Below, piece after piece: positions 30,610 through 39,563 of a stretch of 64,000 bases of DNA. Origin of the DNA: Sphingomonadaceae bacterium 3R27C6 (GTDB taxonomy: Bacteria > Pseudomonadota > Alphaproteobacteria > Sphingomonadales > Sphingomonadaceae); assembly GCA_005503215.1 (NCBI GenBank), contig SCNS01000016.1, positions 1 through 64,000 on the forward strand, given 5' to 3'. The notes under the pieces are model-generated. The model made no database searches, was not told the origin of the DNA, and saw only the letters and a list, made by a program, of their open reading frames with translations. How positions within the stretch are numbered: the first letter of the stretch is position 1; each line of letters starts with the position of its first letter. The position numbers were made by a program, and so were the translations under genes.

Positions 30610-31272
30610 ATGAGCGAAGCAGCAGACCGGCTGGCCGAGGTAAATGCCAATATCGCGGGCGCGGCCAAGCGCGCGCAGCGGCGGACCGATGATATCCGCC
30701 TGATCGCGGTGTCGAAAACGCACGACGCCGACGCGATCCGCCCGCTGATCGCCGCGGGCCAGCGCCACTTCGGCGAGAACCGCGTGCAGGAAGCCGCGGC
30801 GAAATGGCCCGAACTGCGCGCCGAAAACCCCGATGTCGTGCTGCACCTGATCGGCCAGCTGCAGTCGAACAAGGCCGAGGAAGCGGTGGCGCTGTTCGAT
30901 GCGATCCACTCGCTCGACCGCAGCTCGCTGATACAGGCCATCGCGAAGGCATGCACCAAGGCCGGAAAACAGCCCGAGCTGTTCGTCCAGGTCAATATCG
31001 GCGACGAGGAGCAGAAGGGCGGCTGCGCGACCCGCGACCTGCCCGCGCTGCTGGCCGAAGCGAAGGACGCCGGGTTGGCGATCGACGGGCTGATGGCGAT
31101 CCCCCCCGCCGAGATCGAGCCCGCCCCCTTTTTCGCGCTGCTCGACGAACTCGCCGAACGCCATGGGCTGACGGGGCGTTCGATGGGGATGAGCGGCGAT
31201 TACGAAACCGCGGTGATGCTGGGCGCGACGCATGTGCGCGTCGGGACGGCGCTGTTCGGGTCGCGAAGCTGA
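30610..31272 (+). CDS. YggS-type pyridoxal phosphate homeostasis protein
   Basis: 220 residues from the ATG at 30610. The PLP-binding fold III (alanine racemase-like) barrel is recognisable by RLIAVSKTHDADAIR with the Schiff-base Lys (about 36), HFGENRVQEAAAKW, LIGQLQSNKAEEAV, the segment FVQVNIGDEEQKGG and SMGMSGDYETAVMLGATHVR. The family buffers cytosolic PLP and affects amino-acid homeostasis without known catalysis. It is divergent from the thiamine-phosphate-synthase-like gene with a 57-base gap. Confidence 0.93.
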   Translation: MSEAADRLAEVNANIAGAAKRAQRRTDDIRLIAVSKTHDADAIRPLIAAGQRHFGENRVQEAAAKWPELRAENPDVVLHLIGQLQSNKAEEAVALFDAIHSLDRSSLIQAIAKACTKAGKQPELFVQVNIGDEEQKGGCATRDLPALLAEAKDAGLAIDGLMAIPPAEIEPAPFFALLDELAERHGLTGRSMGMSGDYETAVMLGATHVRVGTALFGSRS

Positions 31273-31488
31273 ACCGGTGAATGCCAGTTTCGGTGCCGCG
31301 ATGTTGCCACGGCGCCCCTGACGTTTTAGCTTGTCTTCCATGAAGTCCGCACCGTGTACCACCTGCATGGGGTTCCCGCGCCACTGACGCGAGGAACGAC
31401 GAAGGCGCACCGCCCGGTCGCGCCTGTCGATGAATATCGTCTTCATCCTTCGTTGGCCGACAGGCCATCGACACCGCAGGTGTTCACA

Positions 31489-32121
31489 ATGGACAATTTT
31501 TTCGCAAGCCCCTTCAATGGGATAACGCTCGACAAGCAAGTTACGCAGCCGAATATTCGGGTCGGTCGCTTCAGCTATTATTCGGGCTATTATCACGGAC
31601 ACAGCTTCGACGACTGCGCCCGCTTCATCCTTCCCGACAAGGATGCCGACAAGCTGGTCATCGGCAGCTTCTGCTCGATCGGGTCGGGCGCCGCCTTCAT
31701 CATGGCGGGCAATCAGGGCCACCGGAACGACTGGATCAGCACCTTTCCCTTTTTCTGGATGCCCGAGGTTCCGGCATTCGGCGGCGCCCGGAACGGCTTT
31801 CTCCCGGCAGGCGATACCGTGATCGGCCACGATGTCTGGATCGGTTCGGAAGCCATCGTCATGCCGGGCATCCGGATCGGCGACGGCGCCGTCATCGGCA
31901 CCCGGGCGGTCGTGACCCGCGACGTCGCCCCCTACACGATCGTCGGCGGGAATCCGGCAGCCCCGATCCGCAAGCGCTTCGCCGATGGCGACATCGCGGC
32001 GTTGCTGGACATGCAATGGTGGCATTGGCCCGATGAACGACTGCGCGAAGCGATGCCGCACTTGTGCAGCGGCGATGTCGCCGGCCTGCGCGAGTTGTGG
32101 AGCGGCTGGCAATCGCGTTAA
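31489..32121 (+). CDS. CatB-type (type B) xenobiotic O-acetyltransferase
   Basis: 210 residues, the length of type B chloramphenicol acetyltransferases, from the ATG at 31489. The sequence resembles CatB closely: [38 protein letters not shown] with catalytic His78 in [18 protein letters not shown], and left-handed beta-helix hexapeptides through [17 protein letters not shown] to YTIVGGNPA. The family acetylates chloramphenicol or related alcohols using acetyl-CoA. The first part of the gene is more AT-rich than its neighbours, hinting at transfer. The 216 bases upstream contain no other gene. Confidence 0.88.
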   Translation: MDNFFASPFNGITLDKQVTQPNIRVGRFSYYSGYYHGHSFDDCARFILPDKDADKLVIGSFCSIGSGAAFIMAGNQGHRNDWISTFPFFWMPEVPAFGGARNGFLPAGDTVIGHDVWIGSEAIVMPGIRIGDGAVIGTRAVVTRDVAPYTIVGGNPAAPIRKRFADGDIAALLDMQWWHWPDERLREAMPHLCSGDVAGLRELWSGWQSR

Positions 32122-32128
32122 TCCGGGG

Positions 32129-32155
32129 GGTGGGAAGCGACGGTTCGCTTTCCAC
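32129..32155 (+). terminator. Hairpin after the CatB-type gene
   Basis: GTGGGAAGCGA and TCGCTTTCCAC pair over about 11 bases with one G-T pair around a CGGT-type loop, just after the acetyltransferase stop and before the end of the convergent DUF4402 gene. There is no T-tract. It is the only structure in this 40-base gap and does not resemble an integron attC site. Confidence 0.4.
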
Positions 32156-32161
32156 CTCGCC

Positions 32162-32674
32162 CTATTGATATTCGACCGTCACCGGAATCCGCCCACGATA
32201 GTCGCCGTCGTCGAGCCCGGCGATCTGGAGCCGGCCGCCGAAGCGGAACTGAAGCCGGCCGTCGGCGCCAAGACGCGGCGCGGCCGAAAGATCGGTGACG
32301 AGGCCGGTGACGCGCGCGGTGCGGCCGTGGCCGCTTTCGAGGTCGACGCTTGCGGGCAGGATCACGCGCACCTCGGCCCCCGGTTCGCCGCGCACGGTGA
32401 CGGTGCCGGTCAGCGCGAAGCCGCCGAGATCGACGACATCGCCGCGCACGCGGCGGGCGCCCGAGGCGGGGTCGATTTCGACCTCACCCCCCATCGCGCC
32501 GACCGCGACGCGGCCCATGTCGAGCCGGGTTTCGACATCGACGCGCAGCGGCACCTCGGCCTTGCGCGCCGCTATGCCCGCCGCCTTGTCCTGCGCGCAA
32601 AGCAGGCATTGCGCCGCTGCGGCGGGTGCGGCGCCGAAAGCCAGCGCAAAGCCAAGGAAAAGACGCAGTTTCAC
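32162..32674 (-). CDS. DUF4402 domain-containing exported protein
   Basis: 170 residues from the GTG at 32674, which has GGGGAAGA upstream; an ATG seven codons earlier is an alternative. A signal peptide (about 1-21, LFLGFALAFGAAPAAAA) leads to a beta-sandwich domain like DUF4402: GRVAVGAMGGEVEIDPASG, TGTVTVRGEPGAEVRVILPA, and the C-terminal GRLQIAGLDDGDYRGRIPVT ending VEYQ. Related proteins often build surface fibres or coats with chaperone/usher partners, none of which is present here. It stands alone between catB and the polyketide operon. Confidence 0.75.
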   Translation of the reverse strand: MKLRLFLGFALAFGAAPAAAAQCLLCAQDKAAGIAARKAEVPLRVDVETRLDMGRVAVGAMGGEVEIDPASGARRVRGDVVDLGGFALTGTVTVRGEPGAEVRVILPASVDLESGHGRTARVTGLVTDLSAAPRLGADGRLQFRFGGRLQIAGLDDGDYRGRIPVTVEYQ

Positions 32675-32768
32675 ATCTTCCCCTTGCCACAGCATGGTTA
32701 ATCCCGGGTAAAATGGCGCGACGCCTTATCCGCTGGCCAGCGCCGCGCTTTTGGGTCAAACCCGCGCC

Positions 32769-33839
32769 ATGAGCAGCTCTCCGCCCGTCCGGCTCAACGC
32801 CCTCGCCACCGCGGTGCCGGGGCACGACATCCATCAGGCGTTCATCGACTGGGCGACGCCGCGCCTCGCCGACCCGCGTATACGGGCGCTCTTTGCGCGG
32901 ATGGCGGCCCGGTCGGGGATCGACCACCGCTGGTCGGTGCTGCCACCGACCGCCGGCGGTGGATCGCCGGTCGGCGCGGGCGGATTTTACGACGTCCCCG
33001 GCCTGCCGCCGACCTCGGCGCGGATGGCGGCCTATGCGCAATATGCCCCCGACCTCGCGATGGAGGCGATCGCGGCGCTCGGCGACGCGCTCGACCCGGC
33101 GCGCGTCTCTCACATTGTCGTCGCGAGTTGCACCGGCTTCGTCGCGCCCGGGATTGATCAGATCATCGCGCAGCGGCTGGGCCTGCCCGCAACGGTCGAG
33201 CGCGTGCTGATCGGTTTCATGGGCTGCTACGCCGGGGTCACCGCGCTGCGCACCGCGCGGCATATCGTGCGGTCCGAGCCCGGCGCCGTCGTGCTGGTGG
33301 TCAGCGTCGAACTGTCGAGCCTGCACCTGTCGGCCGCCGACGAGGCCGAACCCCTGCTGATGATGCTGCAGTTCAGCGACGGCGCGGCGGCGGGGATCGT
33401 GTCGGCGGCGCCGGGCGGGCTCGAGCTCGGCGAAGGGCGCAGCCTCGCGCTCGAGGACAGCGCCGACCTGATCCGCTGGGACATCGGCGACAAGGGGTTC
33501 GAGATGCAGCTGTCGGGCGAAGTGCCCGCGCGGCTGCGCGAAACATTGGCGAGGCCCGATGTGCAGCGCGACCTGTTCGGCGCGGCCGGTCCGCCGCCCT
33601 TGCTCGCGGTCCACGCCGGGGGGCGCTCGGTCCTCGACGCGGTCGAGAATGCGCTCGGCGTCGATCCGGACACCCTCGCCGACAGCCGCGCGGTGCTCGC
33701 GCGCTTCGGCAATATGTCGTCGGCAACGATCTTGTTCGTGCTCGCCGACATGATGGTGCGCGGCGCAAGCGGGGAGGGGGTGGCGATCGCCTTTGGCCCC
33801 GGGCTCGCTGCCGAAGCGATCCGGTTCAACGCGTCATGA
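32769..33839 (+). CDS. Type III polyketide synthase (chalcone/stilbene synthase family)
   Basis: 356 residues from the ATG at 32769. The catalytic triad is intact: Cys121 in VVASCTGFVAPG, His282 in LLAVHAGGRSVLDAVE and Asn315 in FGNMSSATILF. The C-terminal loop AFGPGLAAE is also present. Bacterial members extend acyl-CoA starters with malonyl-CoA to alkylresorcinols or alkylpyrones. The stop overlaps the start of the methyltransferase gene, and an FAD enzyme follows. That trio resembles the phenolic-lipid operons typified by Streptomyces SrsABC. The starter and product are not predictable by eye. Confidence 0.93.
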   Translation: MSSSPPVRLNALATAVPGHDIHQAFIDWATPRLADPRIRALFARMAARSGIDHRWSVLPPTAGGGSPVGAGGFYDVPGLPPTSARMAAYAQYAPDLAMEAIAALGDALDPARVSHIVVASCTGFVAPGIDQIIAQRLGLPATVERVLIGFMGCYAGVTALRTARHIVRSEPGAVVLVVSVELSSLHLSAADEAEPLLMMLQFSDGAAAGIVSAAPGGLELGEGRSLALEDSADLIRWDIGDKGFEMQLSGEVPARLRETLARPDVQRDLFGAAGPPPLLAVHAGGRSVLDAVENALGVDPDTLADSRAVLARFGNMSSATILFVLADMMVRGASGEGVAIAFGPGLAAEAIRFNAS

Positions 33840-34549
33840 ACCCCTTCGCCAGCCTTCGTGTCCCGATCGTCCGCGAGGAGGAGATGGATGCCGCCGAGCT
33901 GCCGCCCGAACGCTATGCGCGCGTGCTCGCCGATCTGTCGCGGATCAACGGTCTGACGATGGCGCCGCGGCCGACGCTGAGGTTTCTCGAGCGGACGCGC
34001 GCGCGGGGTATCGGCGACCGGCCATGGCGCATCCTCGACGTCGGGTTCGGCGCGGGCGACATGCTCGCGCGGATCGCGCGCTGGGGCGAGAAACGCGGGG
34101 TCGCGCTCGACCTCGTCGGCGTCGACCTCAATCGCAAGAGCGAGGCGGTGGCGGCGATGCGGCTCGGCGCGCGCGCACGGCTGATCACCGGCGACTATCG
34201 CGCGCTCGCGGGACAGGGGTGGGACATCATCCTCTCCAGCCTCGTCACGCATCATATGACGCCCACGCAGCGCACCGAATTCCTCCGCTTCATGGAAGGC
34301 GAGGCGGCGCGCGGCTGGCTGGTCAACGACCTCCACCGCCAGCGCCTGCCCTTTGCGGGCTTTCCGCTGCTCGCGGCGCTCGCCCTCGCCGACCCGATCG
34401 TGCGGCGCGACGGGCAGTTGTCGGTCGGGCGCAGTTTCCGCCGCGCCGAATGGCGGGCGATGCTGGCCGAAGCCTTGCCCGAGGCGGCAAGCGAATGCCG
34501 GATCTTCCGCAGCTTTCCGTACCGGCTCTGCGTCGAGCATATCCGGTGA
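33836..34549 (+). CDS. Class I SAM-dependent methyltransferase of the polyketide operon
   Basis: 237 residues; the ATG overlaps the synthase stop. Motif I ILDVGFGAGDMLARIA binds S-adenosylmethionine, followed by the acidic loop DLVGVDLNRKSEA and the motif IILSSLVTHHMT. The C-terminal helical region includes FRRAEWRAMLAEALPEA. The fold is soluble and of the UbiE/Methyltransf_25 type. From context it would methylate the resorcinol, pyrone or quinone produced by its neighbours. Confidence 0.88.
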   Translation: MNPFASLRVPIVREEEMDAAELPPERYARVLADLSRINGLTMAPRPTLRFLERTRARGIGDRPWRILDVGFGAGDMLARIARWGEKRGVALDLVGVDLNRKSEAVAAMRLGARARLITGDYRALAGQGWDIILSSLVTHHMTPTQRTEFLRFMEGEAARGWLVNDLHRQRLPFAGFPLLAALALADPIVRRDGQLSVGRSFRRAEWRAMLAEALPEAASECRIFRSFPYRLCVEHIR

Positions 34550-35643
34550 GCGACGCGATCGTCGTCGGCGCCGGCCCCGCCGGGTCGGCCGCGGCGATCG
34601 GGCTGGCGCGCGGCGGTGCCACGACACTGCTGCTCGAACGCGCGCGCGAAACGGGCGACGCGCTGTGCGGCGGTTTCCTGAGCTGGCAGACATTGCAGCG
34701 GCTCGATGCGCTCGGGATCGAGCGCGCGGCGCTCGGCGGGCAGGCGGTTCGCCGCGTGCGCCTGTTCGCGGGCCGGCGGCGGAGTGAGACGACGCTGCCC
34801 GGCGAGGCGATGGGCGTGTCGCGCCGCCGGCTCGACGGCGCTTTGCAAGCGGCAGCGGTGGCGGCGGGCGCGGGCCTCGAACGCCGTGTCCACGCGACGG
34901 CGCTCGAAGGTGGCGTGGTGCAGACACGCGACGGCGCGGCGCTGCCCGCATCATCAATCTTCCTCGCCGCGGGCAAGCATGGCTTTCGCGGCTTTCCGCG
35001 CGAGCCCGCCGCGTGGCAACGCGCCGACCCCGTGATGGGGTTGCGCTTGCGGCTTCCGGCGGATCGCGCACTCGACCGGCTGGTCGGCGATGCGGTCGAA
35101 CTTCACCTGTTCGATCGCGGTTATGCCGGGCTGGTGCGGCAGGAGGACGGCAGCGGCAACCTGTGCCTTGCGGTGCACAAGTCGCGGCTCGATGAAGCGG
35201 GGGGCGATCCGGCGGCGCTGCTGCGCATGCTGGGAGACGGGCTTCCGCATCTCGGCGAGCGGCTGGCGCATGCCGACTGGTCGCGCGCCGTCGATGCGAT
35301 CGGGCACGTCCCTTATGGCTGGCGCGCACGCGACACCGCGCCGGACCTGTTCCGGCTCGGCGACCAGGCGGGTGTGATCCCGAGCCTTGCGGGCGAGGGC
35401 ATGGGACTCGCGCTTGCGAGCGCCGAGGCGGCGGTGGCGGCGTGGCGTCACGGCGGCGGCAATGCGGCGCCCGCATATCAGAAACGCCTCGCGGCGAAGA
35501 TGGCGCGCCCCTTCGCGCTCGCCAATCTCGTCTGGCGGCTGGGCGAAAACCGGCACACAGCGGGAGCCATGACGAGCATGGCGTCACTTTTCCCGGCGTT
35601 GGTACGAATGATGTCAGAGGCGACGCGGATCGAGCCGCGCTGA
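34546..35643 (+). CDS. FAD-dependent oxidoreductase of the polyketide operon
   Basis: 365 residues from a GTG overlapping the methyltransferase stop. The N-terminal Rossmann motif AIVVGAGPAGSAAAIGLARGG and the downstream GDQAGVIPSLAGEGMGLALA (second FAD contact) place it with geranylgeranyl-reductase/aromatic-hydroxylase-like flavoproteins. A CGGF segment near residue 43 follows the first domain. In comparable operons such an enzyme hydroxylates the phenolic ring toward a quinone. The three genes share overlapping stops and starts, so they are one translational unit. Confidence 0.87.
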   Translation: MSDAIVVGAGPAGSAAAIGLARGGATTLLLERARETGDALCGGFLSWQTLQRLDALGIERAALGGQAVRRVRLFAGRRRSETTLPGEAMGVSRRRLDGALQAAAVAAGAGLERRVHATALEGGVVQTRDGAALPASSIFLAAGKHGFRGFPREPAAWQRADPVMGLRLRLPADRALDRLVGDAVELHLFDRGYAGLVRQEDGSGNLCLAVHKSRLDEAGGDPAALLRMLGDGLPHLGERLAHADWSRAVDAIGHVPYGWRARDTAPDLFRLGDQAGVIPSLAGEGMGLALASAEAAVAAWRHGGGNAAPAYQKRLAAKMARPFALANLVWRLGENRHTAGAMTSMASLFPALVRMMSEATRIEPR

Positions 35644-35740
35644 CCGTTCACCCCGCCCCCTCTTGCGATAGTGCGGCGCCGCGCCGATATTGGTCCCAAC
35701 AGCGATGGGAACGAAACAGCCCGTCCGAAGGAGATCCTCC

Positions 35741-36148
35741 ATGACCGATCCGAAAACCGAAAAGACTCTCGACCCGATGGCGCATCATGTGCTGCGCGAG
35801 GGCGGCACCGAACGGGCGTTCACCGGCAAATATACCGATCACAAGGGCGACGGCATGTACCGCTGCGCCGGCTGCGGCGAACCGCTGTTCGACAGCCGCA
35901 CCAAGTTCGACAGCGGATCGGGCTGGCCAAGCTATACCGCGCCCGCGGCAGGCGGCGCGGTTACCGAACTGACCGACACCAGCCATGGCATGGTCCGCAC
36001 CGAAGTGCGCTGCGCCAAGTGTGAAGGCCATCTCGGCCATGTCTTCCCCGACGGCCCCGGACCGACCGGGCTGCGCTATTGCATCAACAGCGCGGCGCTT
36101 GACTTCGCGGACCGCGGGCAGGATGAGGCGTCAACCGGCAAGGATTGA
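35741..36148 (+). CDS. msrB: Peptide-methionine (R)-S-oxide reductase
   Basis: 135 residues with GAAGGAG before the ATG. Two zinc-binding pairs, RCAGC (Cys42, Cys45) and RCAKC (Cys91, Cys94), and the catalytic Cys114 in RYCINSAAL are all present, along with the [10 protein letters not shown] and [11 protein letters not shown] motifs. The enzyme repairs methionine-R-sulphoxide with thioredoxin. No signal peptide is seen, so it is cytoplasmic. It stands as a single gene between the polyketide operon and the penicillin-binding protein. Confidence 0.96.
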   Translation: MTDPKTEKTLDPMAHHVLREGGTERAFTGKYTDHKGDGMYRCAGCGEPLFDSRTKFDSGSGWPSYTAPAAGGAVTELTDTSHGMVRTEVRCAKCEGHLGHVFPDGPGPTGLRYCINSAALDFADRGQDEASTGKD

Positions 36149-36181
36149 AATTGCCTTCCGGACTGACGCATCAGGGGCGCA

Positions 36182-38407
36182 GTGAAGGAAGGAACACCGG
36201 CTTTGCGCCGCGAAAGACAGCAGGCTTCGTCGAATAAATCGTCATCGTCCAACAAGCGCAGCGGCACGCCCGGCGGCGAGCCGCCGCGGTGGCGCGTGTG
36301 GCTGCGCCGTGCCTTTCGCTGGGGCCTCGGCCTTGCGGTCGTCGGCCTCGTCGCGCTGGCGGTTGCTGTCGGCATCGCGGTGCAGCGCATGCCGAGCTTC
36401 GAGGAGCTCAAGAAATCGCCCGCCGGGCAGACGATCCGCGTCCGCGCCGCCGACGGCACCGTCTTCCTCTCGCTCGGACCCAATTATGGCCGCTGGCTGA
36501 CGCTGCGCGAAACGCCGCAGGTGATGCAGGACGCGATGGTCGCGGTCGAGGACCGGCGCTTTCGTTACCACCCCGGGCTCGATCCCGTCGGCATGGCGCG
36601 CGCCGCAGTGGTGGCGGTGCAGAATCGCGGCAGCGGCCGGCGCCTGCAGGGCGCGTCAACGATCACGCAGCAGCTCGCGCGTAACATCTTCCTGTCGAAC
36701 AGCTATGATTTCAAGCGCAAGGCGCGCGAAATGATCCTCGCGATGGCGCTCGAATGGAAATTCTCGAAGGACCAGATCCTCGAGCTCTATCTGAACAAGG
36801 TGTATTTCGGCGGCGGCAGCTATGGCATCGATGCCGCGTCGAACAGCTTCTTCGGCCACAGCGCGACCGAAATGTCGCTGTCCGAGGCGGCCGTCGTCGC
36901 CGGTCTCGTCAAGGCGCCGTCACGCTATTCGCCGACCGCCGACGCGCAGGCGGCATTGGGCCGCGCCGGGGTCGTGCTCGACGTGATGGTCGACGCCGGA
37001 GTCATCACGCGCGCGCAGGCCGACAGCGCCGAACCCGCCAATGTCCAGCTCGCCAAGGAAACCGGACAGAATAGCGCGCGCTATTTCAGCGATTGGGCGC
37101 TGCCGCAGCTCGACATGCTGATCGACGAAGGCAGCGAGGCGCTCGACGTCTATACGACGATCGACCTCGGCATGCAGCGCGCGGCGACCGCGTCGATCCA
37201 AGCGAATACGCCGGGCGGCGTGCAGGGGGCGCTTGTCTCGCTCGACCGCGACGGCGCGGTGCGCGCGATGGTCGGCGGCAGGGATTATGTGACGTCGAAC
37301 TATAACCGCGCAACGCAGGCGTTGCGCCAGCCGGGATCGGCGTGGAAGCTGTTCGTCTATATGGCGGCGCTCGAGGCGGGCTATAAGGTCAACGATCCGG
37401 TCGTCGACGAGCCGGTGACGATCAACGGCTGGAGCCCACGCAACTCATCGGGGCGTTTTTCGGGCACGATGGACCTGCGCAGCGCCTTTGCCTATTCGGT
37501 CAACACCGTCGCGGCGAAGCTCGGCGATGAGGTTGGTTTTTCGGCGGTCGCCAATATGGCGCGCCGCTTTGGCATCACGACGCCGGTCAATACGCATCCC
37601 TCGATGGTGCTCGGCAGCGCCGAGGTGCGCGTGATCGACATGACCGCGGCCTTTGCCGCGGTGTCGCGCGGCGGCGTGTCGGTGCAGCCCTATGGCATCA
37701 CCAAGGTGACGACCGCGGGCGGCGAGCTGCTCTATCAGCGCCCCGCCGAGCGCGGAACGACACTGGTCGACCATTGGGTCGCGGCGGGCATCACCGACCT
37801 GCTCCAGACCGCGGTCAACACCGGCACCGGCAAGGCGGCACAGATCGGCCGCCCCGTCGCGGGCAAGACCGGGACGACGTCGAGCAATAAGGACGGCTGG
37901 TTCCTGGGCTTTTCGAGCGGGATCACGACCGGGGTGTGGATGGGCCGCGACGATGCGAAGCCCGTCGGCGGGCTGCAGGGCGGCCGCGCACCGGCCAAAG
38001 CCTTTGCCGATTATATGCGCGTCGCGGTCGCGCGGCGCCCGGTCGAGCAGTTCGACACCGAAGTCGTGCTTCCCGAATGGCAGCTCGAGGACGAGGGCGA
38101 GGCCTATATGGGCGAGCCGGGCCAGGAGGGCTTCGTCGACGAGAATGGCATGCCGATCGAGCTGCCCTATGACAGCCGCCCGCCCGAGGGCGCGGACCCG
38201 GCACCGCCGCCGACCGAGGATGGCCCGGTGCTCGACCAGCAATGGATCGAGGAGCAGACCGGGCGGCGGCCGCCGGCCGACAATGGCGCGGCGCCGAAGA
38301 ATGGTGGCCAGCCCAAGATCGTGACGGTGCCGAAGACCGCACCGCCAGCCGCCAAGGCGCCCCCGCCGCGATCGCAACCCCAACCGCAACCGGGCGATTT
38401 CGACTAG
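36182..38407 (+). CDS. Class A penicillin-binding protein (PBP1A family)
   Basis: 741 residues from a GTG start. A basic Ser-rich cytoplasmic head, one membrane anchor (about 46-68), a glycosyltransferase domain with catalytic Glu123 in VAVEDRRFRYHPG and STITQQLARN, then a transpeptidase domain with Ser386 (SAWK), SVN near residue 440 and KTGTTSSNKDGWF. A Pro-rich, partly acidic tail of about 110 residues ends the protein. It polymerises and cross-links peptidoglycan in the periplasm. Both active sites look intact. Confidence 0.95.
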   Translation: MKEGTPALRRERQQASSNKSSSSNKRSGTPGGEPPRWRVWLRRAFRWGLGLAVVGLVALAVAVGIAVQRMPSFEELKKSPAGQTIRVRAADGTVFLSLGPNYGRWLTLRETPQVMQDAMVAVEDRRFRYHPGLDPVGMARAAVVAVQNRGSGRRLQGASTITQQLARNIFLSNSYDFKRKAREMILAMALEWKFSKDQILELYLNKVYFGGGSYGIDAASNSFFGHSATEMSLSEAAVVAGLVKAPSRYSPTADAQAALGRAGVVLDVMVDAGVITRAQADSAEPANVQLAKETGQNSARYFSDWALPQLDMLIDEGSEALDVYTTIDLGMQRAATASIQANTPGGVQGALVSLDRDGAVRAMVGGRDYVTSNYNRATQALRQPGSAWKLFVYMAALEAGYKVNDPVVDEPVTINGWSPRNSSGRFSGTMDLRSAFAYSVNTVAAKLGDEVGFSAVANMARRFGITTPVNTHPSMVLGSAEVRVIDMTAAFAAVSRGGVSVQPYGITKVTTAGGELLYQRPAERGTTLVDHWVAAGITDLLQTAVNTGTGKAAQIGRPVAGKTGTTSSNKDGWFLGFSSGITTGVWMGRDDAKPVGGLQGGRAPAKAFADYMRVAVARRPVEQFDTEVVLPEWQLEDEGEAYMGEPGQEGFVDENGMPIELPYDSRPPEGADPAPPPTEDGPVLDQQWIEEQTGRRPPADNGAAPKNGGQPKIVTVPKTAPPAAKAPPPRSQPQPQPGDFD

Positions 38408-38410
38408 CGC

Positions 38411-39142
38411 TCAGGCAGCGAAGCGGTAGCGGTGGAGCGCGCGCCCTTCGCGGCGCAGCCAGCCGCGCGCCGCGGCGACATCGCCATCATGCAGCTCGTC
38501 GACGAGCGCATGGAAGGCGGGACCATGGTCCATATGCCGAAGGTGCGCGACCTCGTGCGCGACCGTCGCTCGCCGAACATGATCGGGCGCCATGATAAGC
38601 CGCCAGCTGTAGCGCAAATCGCCATCGTGCGTGCAGCTGCCCCAGCGACTGCGCGGATCGCCGACGCCGACGCGGCCGACCGACAGGCCCGCAGCCGCGG
38701 CGATTTCGTGGCTTTCGCGCTCCATCAGGTCGAGTGCCTGCCCCTTCAGCCAGCGTTCGATGCGCCGACCGACGGTTTCGAGCGGGCCACCGACGTGCAG
38801 GCTGCCATCGCCGAGACGGATCGCGCGCGGCGCGGTCGCGGTCCAGTCGATATGACGCTCGACGCCAAAAACGGGCACCGCGGCGCCGGGACCGACGATG
38901 ACGGGCAGCGCGGCCTTGCCGACCTGCTCGGCGAGCCACGCCTGCTGTTCGCCGGCCCATTTCAATGCCGCGCGTTCGTTGGTGCGGCGCGGAACCGTCA
39001 GCCTGAGCTCGCCGCGCGCGCCGTCGAAGACGAGCCGGTAACGCCGCGACTGGGCGTGCCGCACGACGCGCACCGGCCAGGCTTCGTCGCCGACCCAGAT
39101 ATGCGGCCCGTCGGGCGCGAAGTCAGACGACGCGTTCGACAA
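38411..39142 (-). CDS. YgjP/SprT-like M48-type zinc metallopeptidase
   Basis: 243 residues if the TTG at 39142 is used, overlapping the YcgN gene by 20 bases; no ATG is available nearby. The zinc site is HEVAH (196-200) followed by HMDHGPAF, preceded by DPRSRWGSCTHDGDLRYSWR, the hallmark of the DUF45/YgjP group. An N-terminal beta domain (RRYRLVFDGARGELRLTVP) precedes it. The gene is at the end of a minus-strand operon and is convergent with the penicillin-binding protein, with a 3-base gap. The substrate of the family is unknown. Confidence 0.85.
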   Translation of the reverse strand: MSNASSDFAPDGPHIWVGDEAWPVRVVRHAQSRRYRLVFDGARGELRLTVPRRTNERAALKWAGEQQAWLAEQVGKAALPVIVGPGAAVPVFGVERHIDWTATAPRAIRLGDGSLHVGGPLETVGRRIERWLKGQALDLMERESHEIAAAAGLSVGRVGVGDPRSRWGSCTHDGDLRYSWRLIMAPDHVRRATVAHEVAHLRHMDHGPAFHALVDELHDGDVAAARGWLRREGRALHRYRFAA

Positions 39143-39563
39143 GATGATTCTCGAGCGGCCCGGCCATGTCCTCACCGACCGTCCAGCCGACGATCGACTC
39201 GCCCGCGCGGTGCACCGCATCGCGGTCGCCGCAGACGAGATAATGCCAGTCGGGCAGCGGCTCACCCTCGGCGCGCAGGCGATAAGCGCAGGTCTGCGGC
39301 AGCCATTCGATGTCGGCGACCTTGCCCTTGGTCAGCGTCAGGCAATCGGGGACGTGGCGGCGGCGATGCTTGTAATCGCCGCAGCGCGCGGTGGTGAGGT
39401 CGAGCAGGCGGCACGCGACATTGGTCGGATAGATGCGGCCCGTATCCTCATCTTCCAGCTTGTGGAGGCAGCATTTGCCGCACCCGTCGCACAAGGCTTC
39501 CCATTGCCCCGCGTCGAGAGTGGCAAGCGGCGCTTCCCAGAAGGGTTGCGCCTCGCGTGCCAT
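39123..39563 (-). CDS. YcgN-type cysteine-cluster protein (UPF0260)
   Basis: 146 residues; its ATG overlaps the SCO stop (TAATG). The Cys-rich pattern CDGCGKCCLHKLED (Cys25, 28, 31, 32), then CRLLD, CGDYKHRRRHVPDC and CAYRL, defines the zinc- or iron-binding YkgJ/YcgN family. No membrane segment is present. The function of the family is unknown, though linkage to a copper/redox-active SCO protein could suggest a metal-related role. Confidence 0.9.
   Translation of the reverse strand: MAREAQPFWEAPLATLDAGQWEALCDGCGKCCLHKLEDEDTGRIYPTNVACRLLDLTTARCGDYKHRRRHVPDCLTLTKGKVADIEWLPQTCAYRLRAEGEPLPDWHYLVCGDRDAVHRAGESIVGWTVGEDMAGPLENHLVERVV

Noticed and set aside
29941..32112. 723-residue minus-strand frame including the thiamine-phosphate-synthase-like gene
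   Set aside because: Only the last 203 codons (29941-30552) encode a recognisable protein; the rest lies antisense to yggS and the CatB-type gene.
32122..32161. Possible integron attC site after the CatB-type gene
   Set aside because: The 40-base gap has only a simple hairpin and none of the paired R and L boxes of an attC site, and no cassette or integrase is nearby.
34252..34893. 213-residue minus-strand frame across the methyltransferase/FAD junction
   Set aside because: Antisense shadow of two coupled genes, with Arg-rich composition and no motif.
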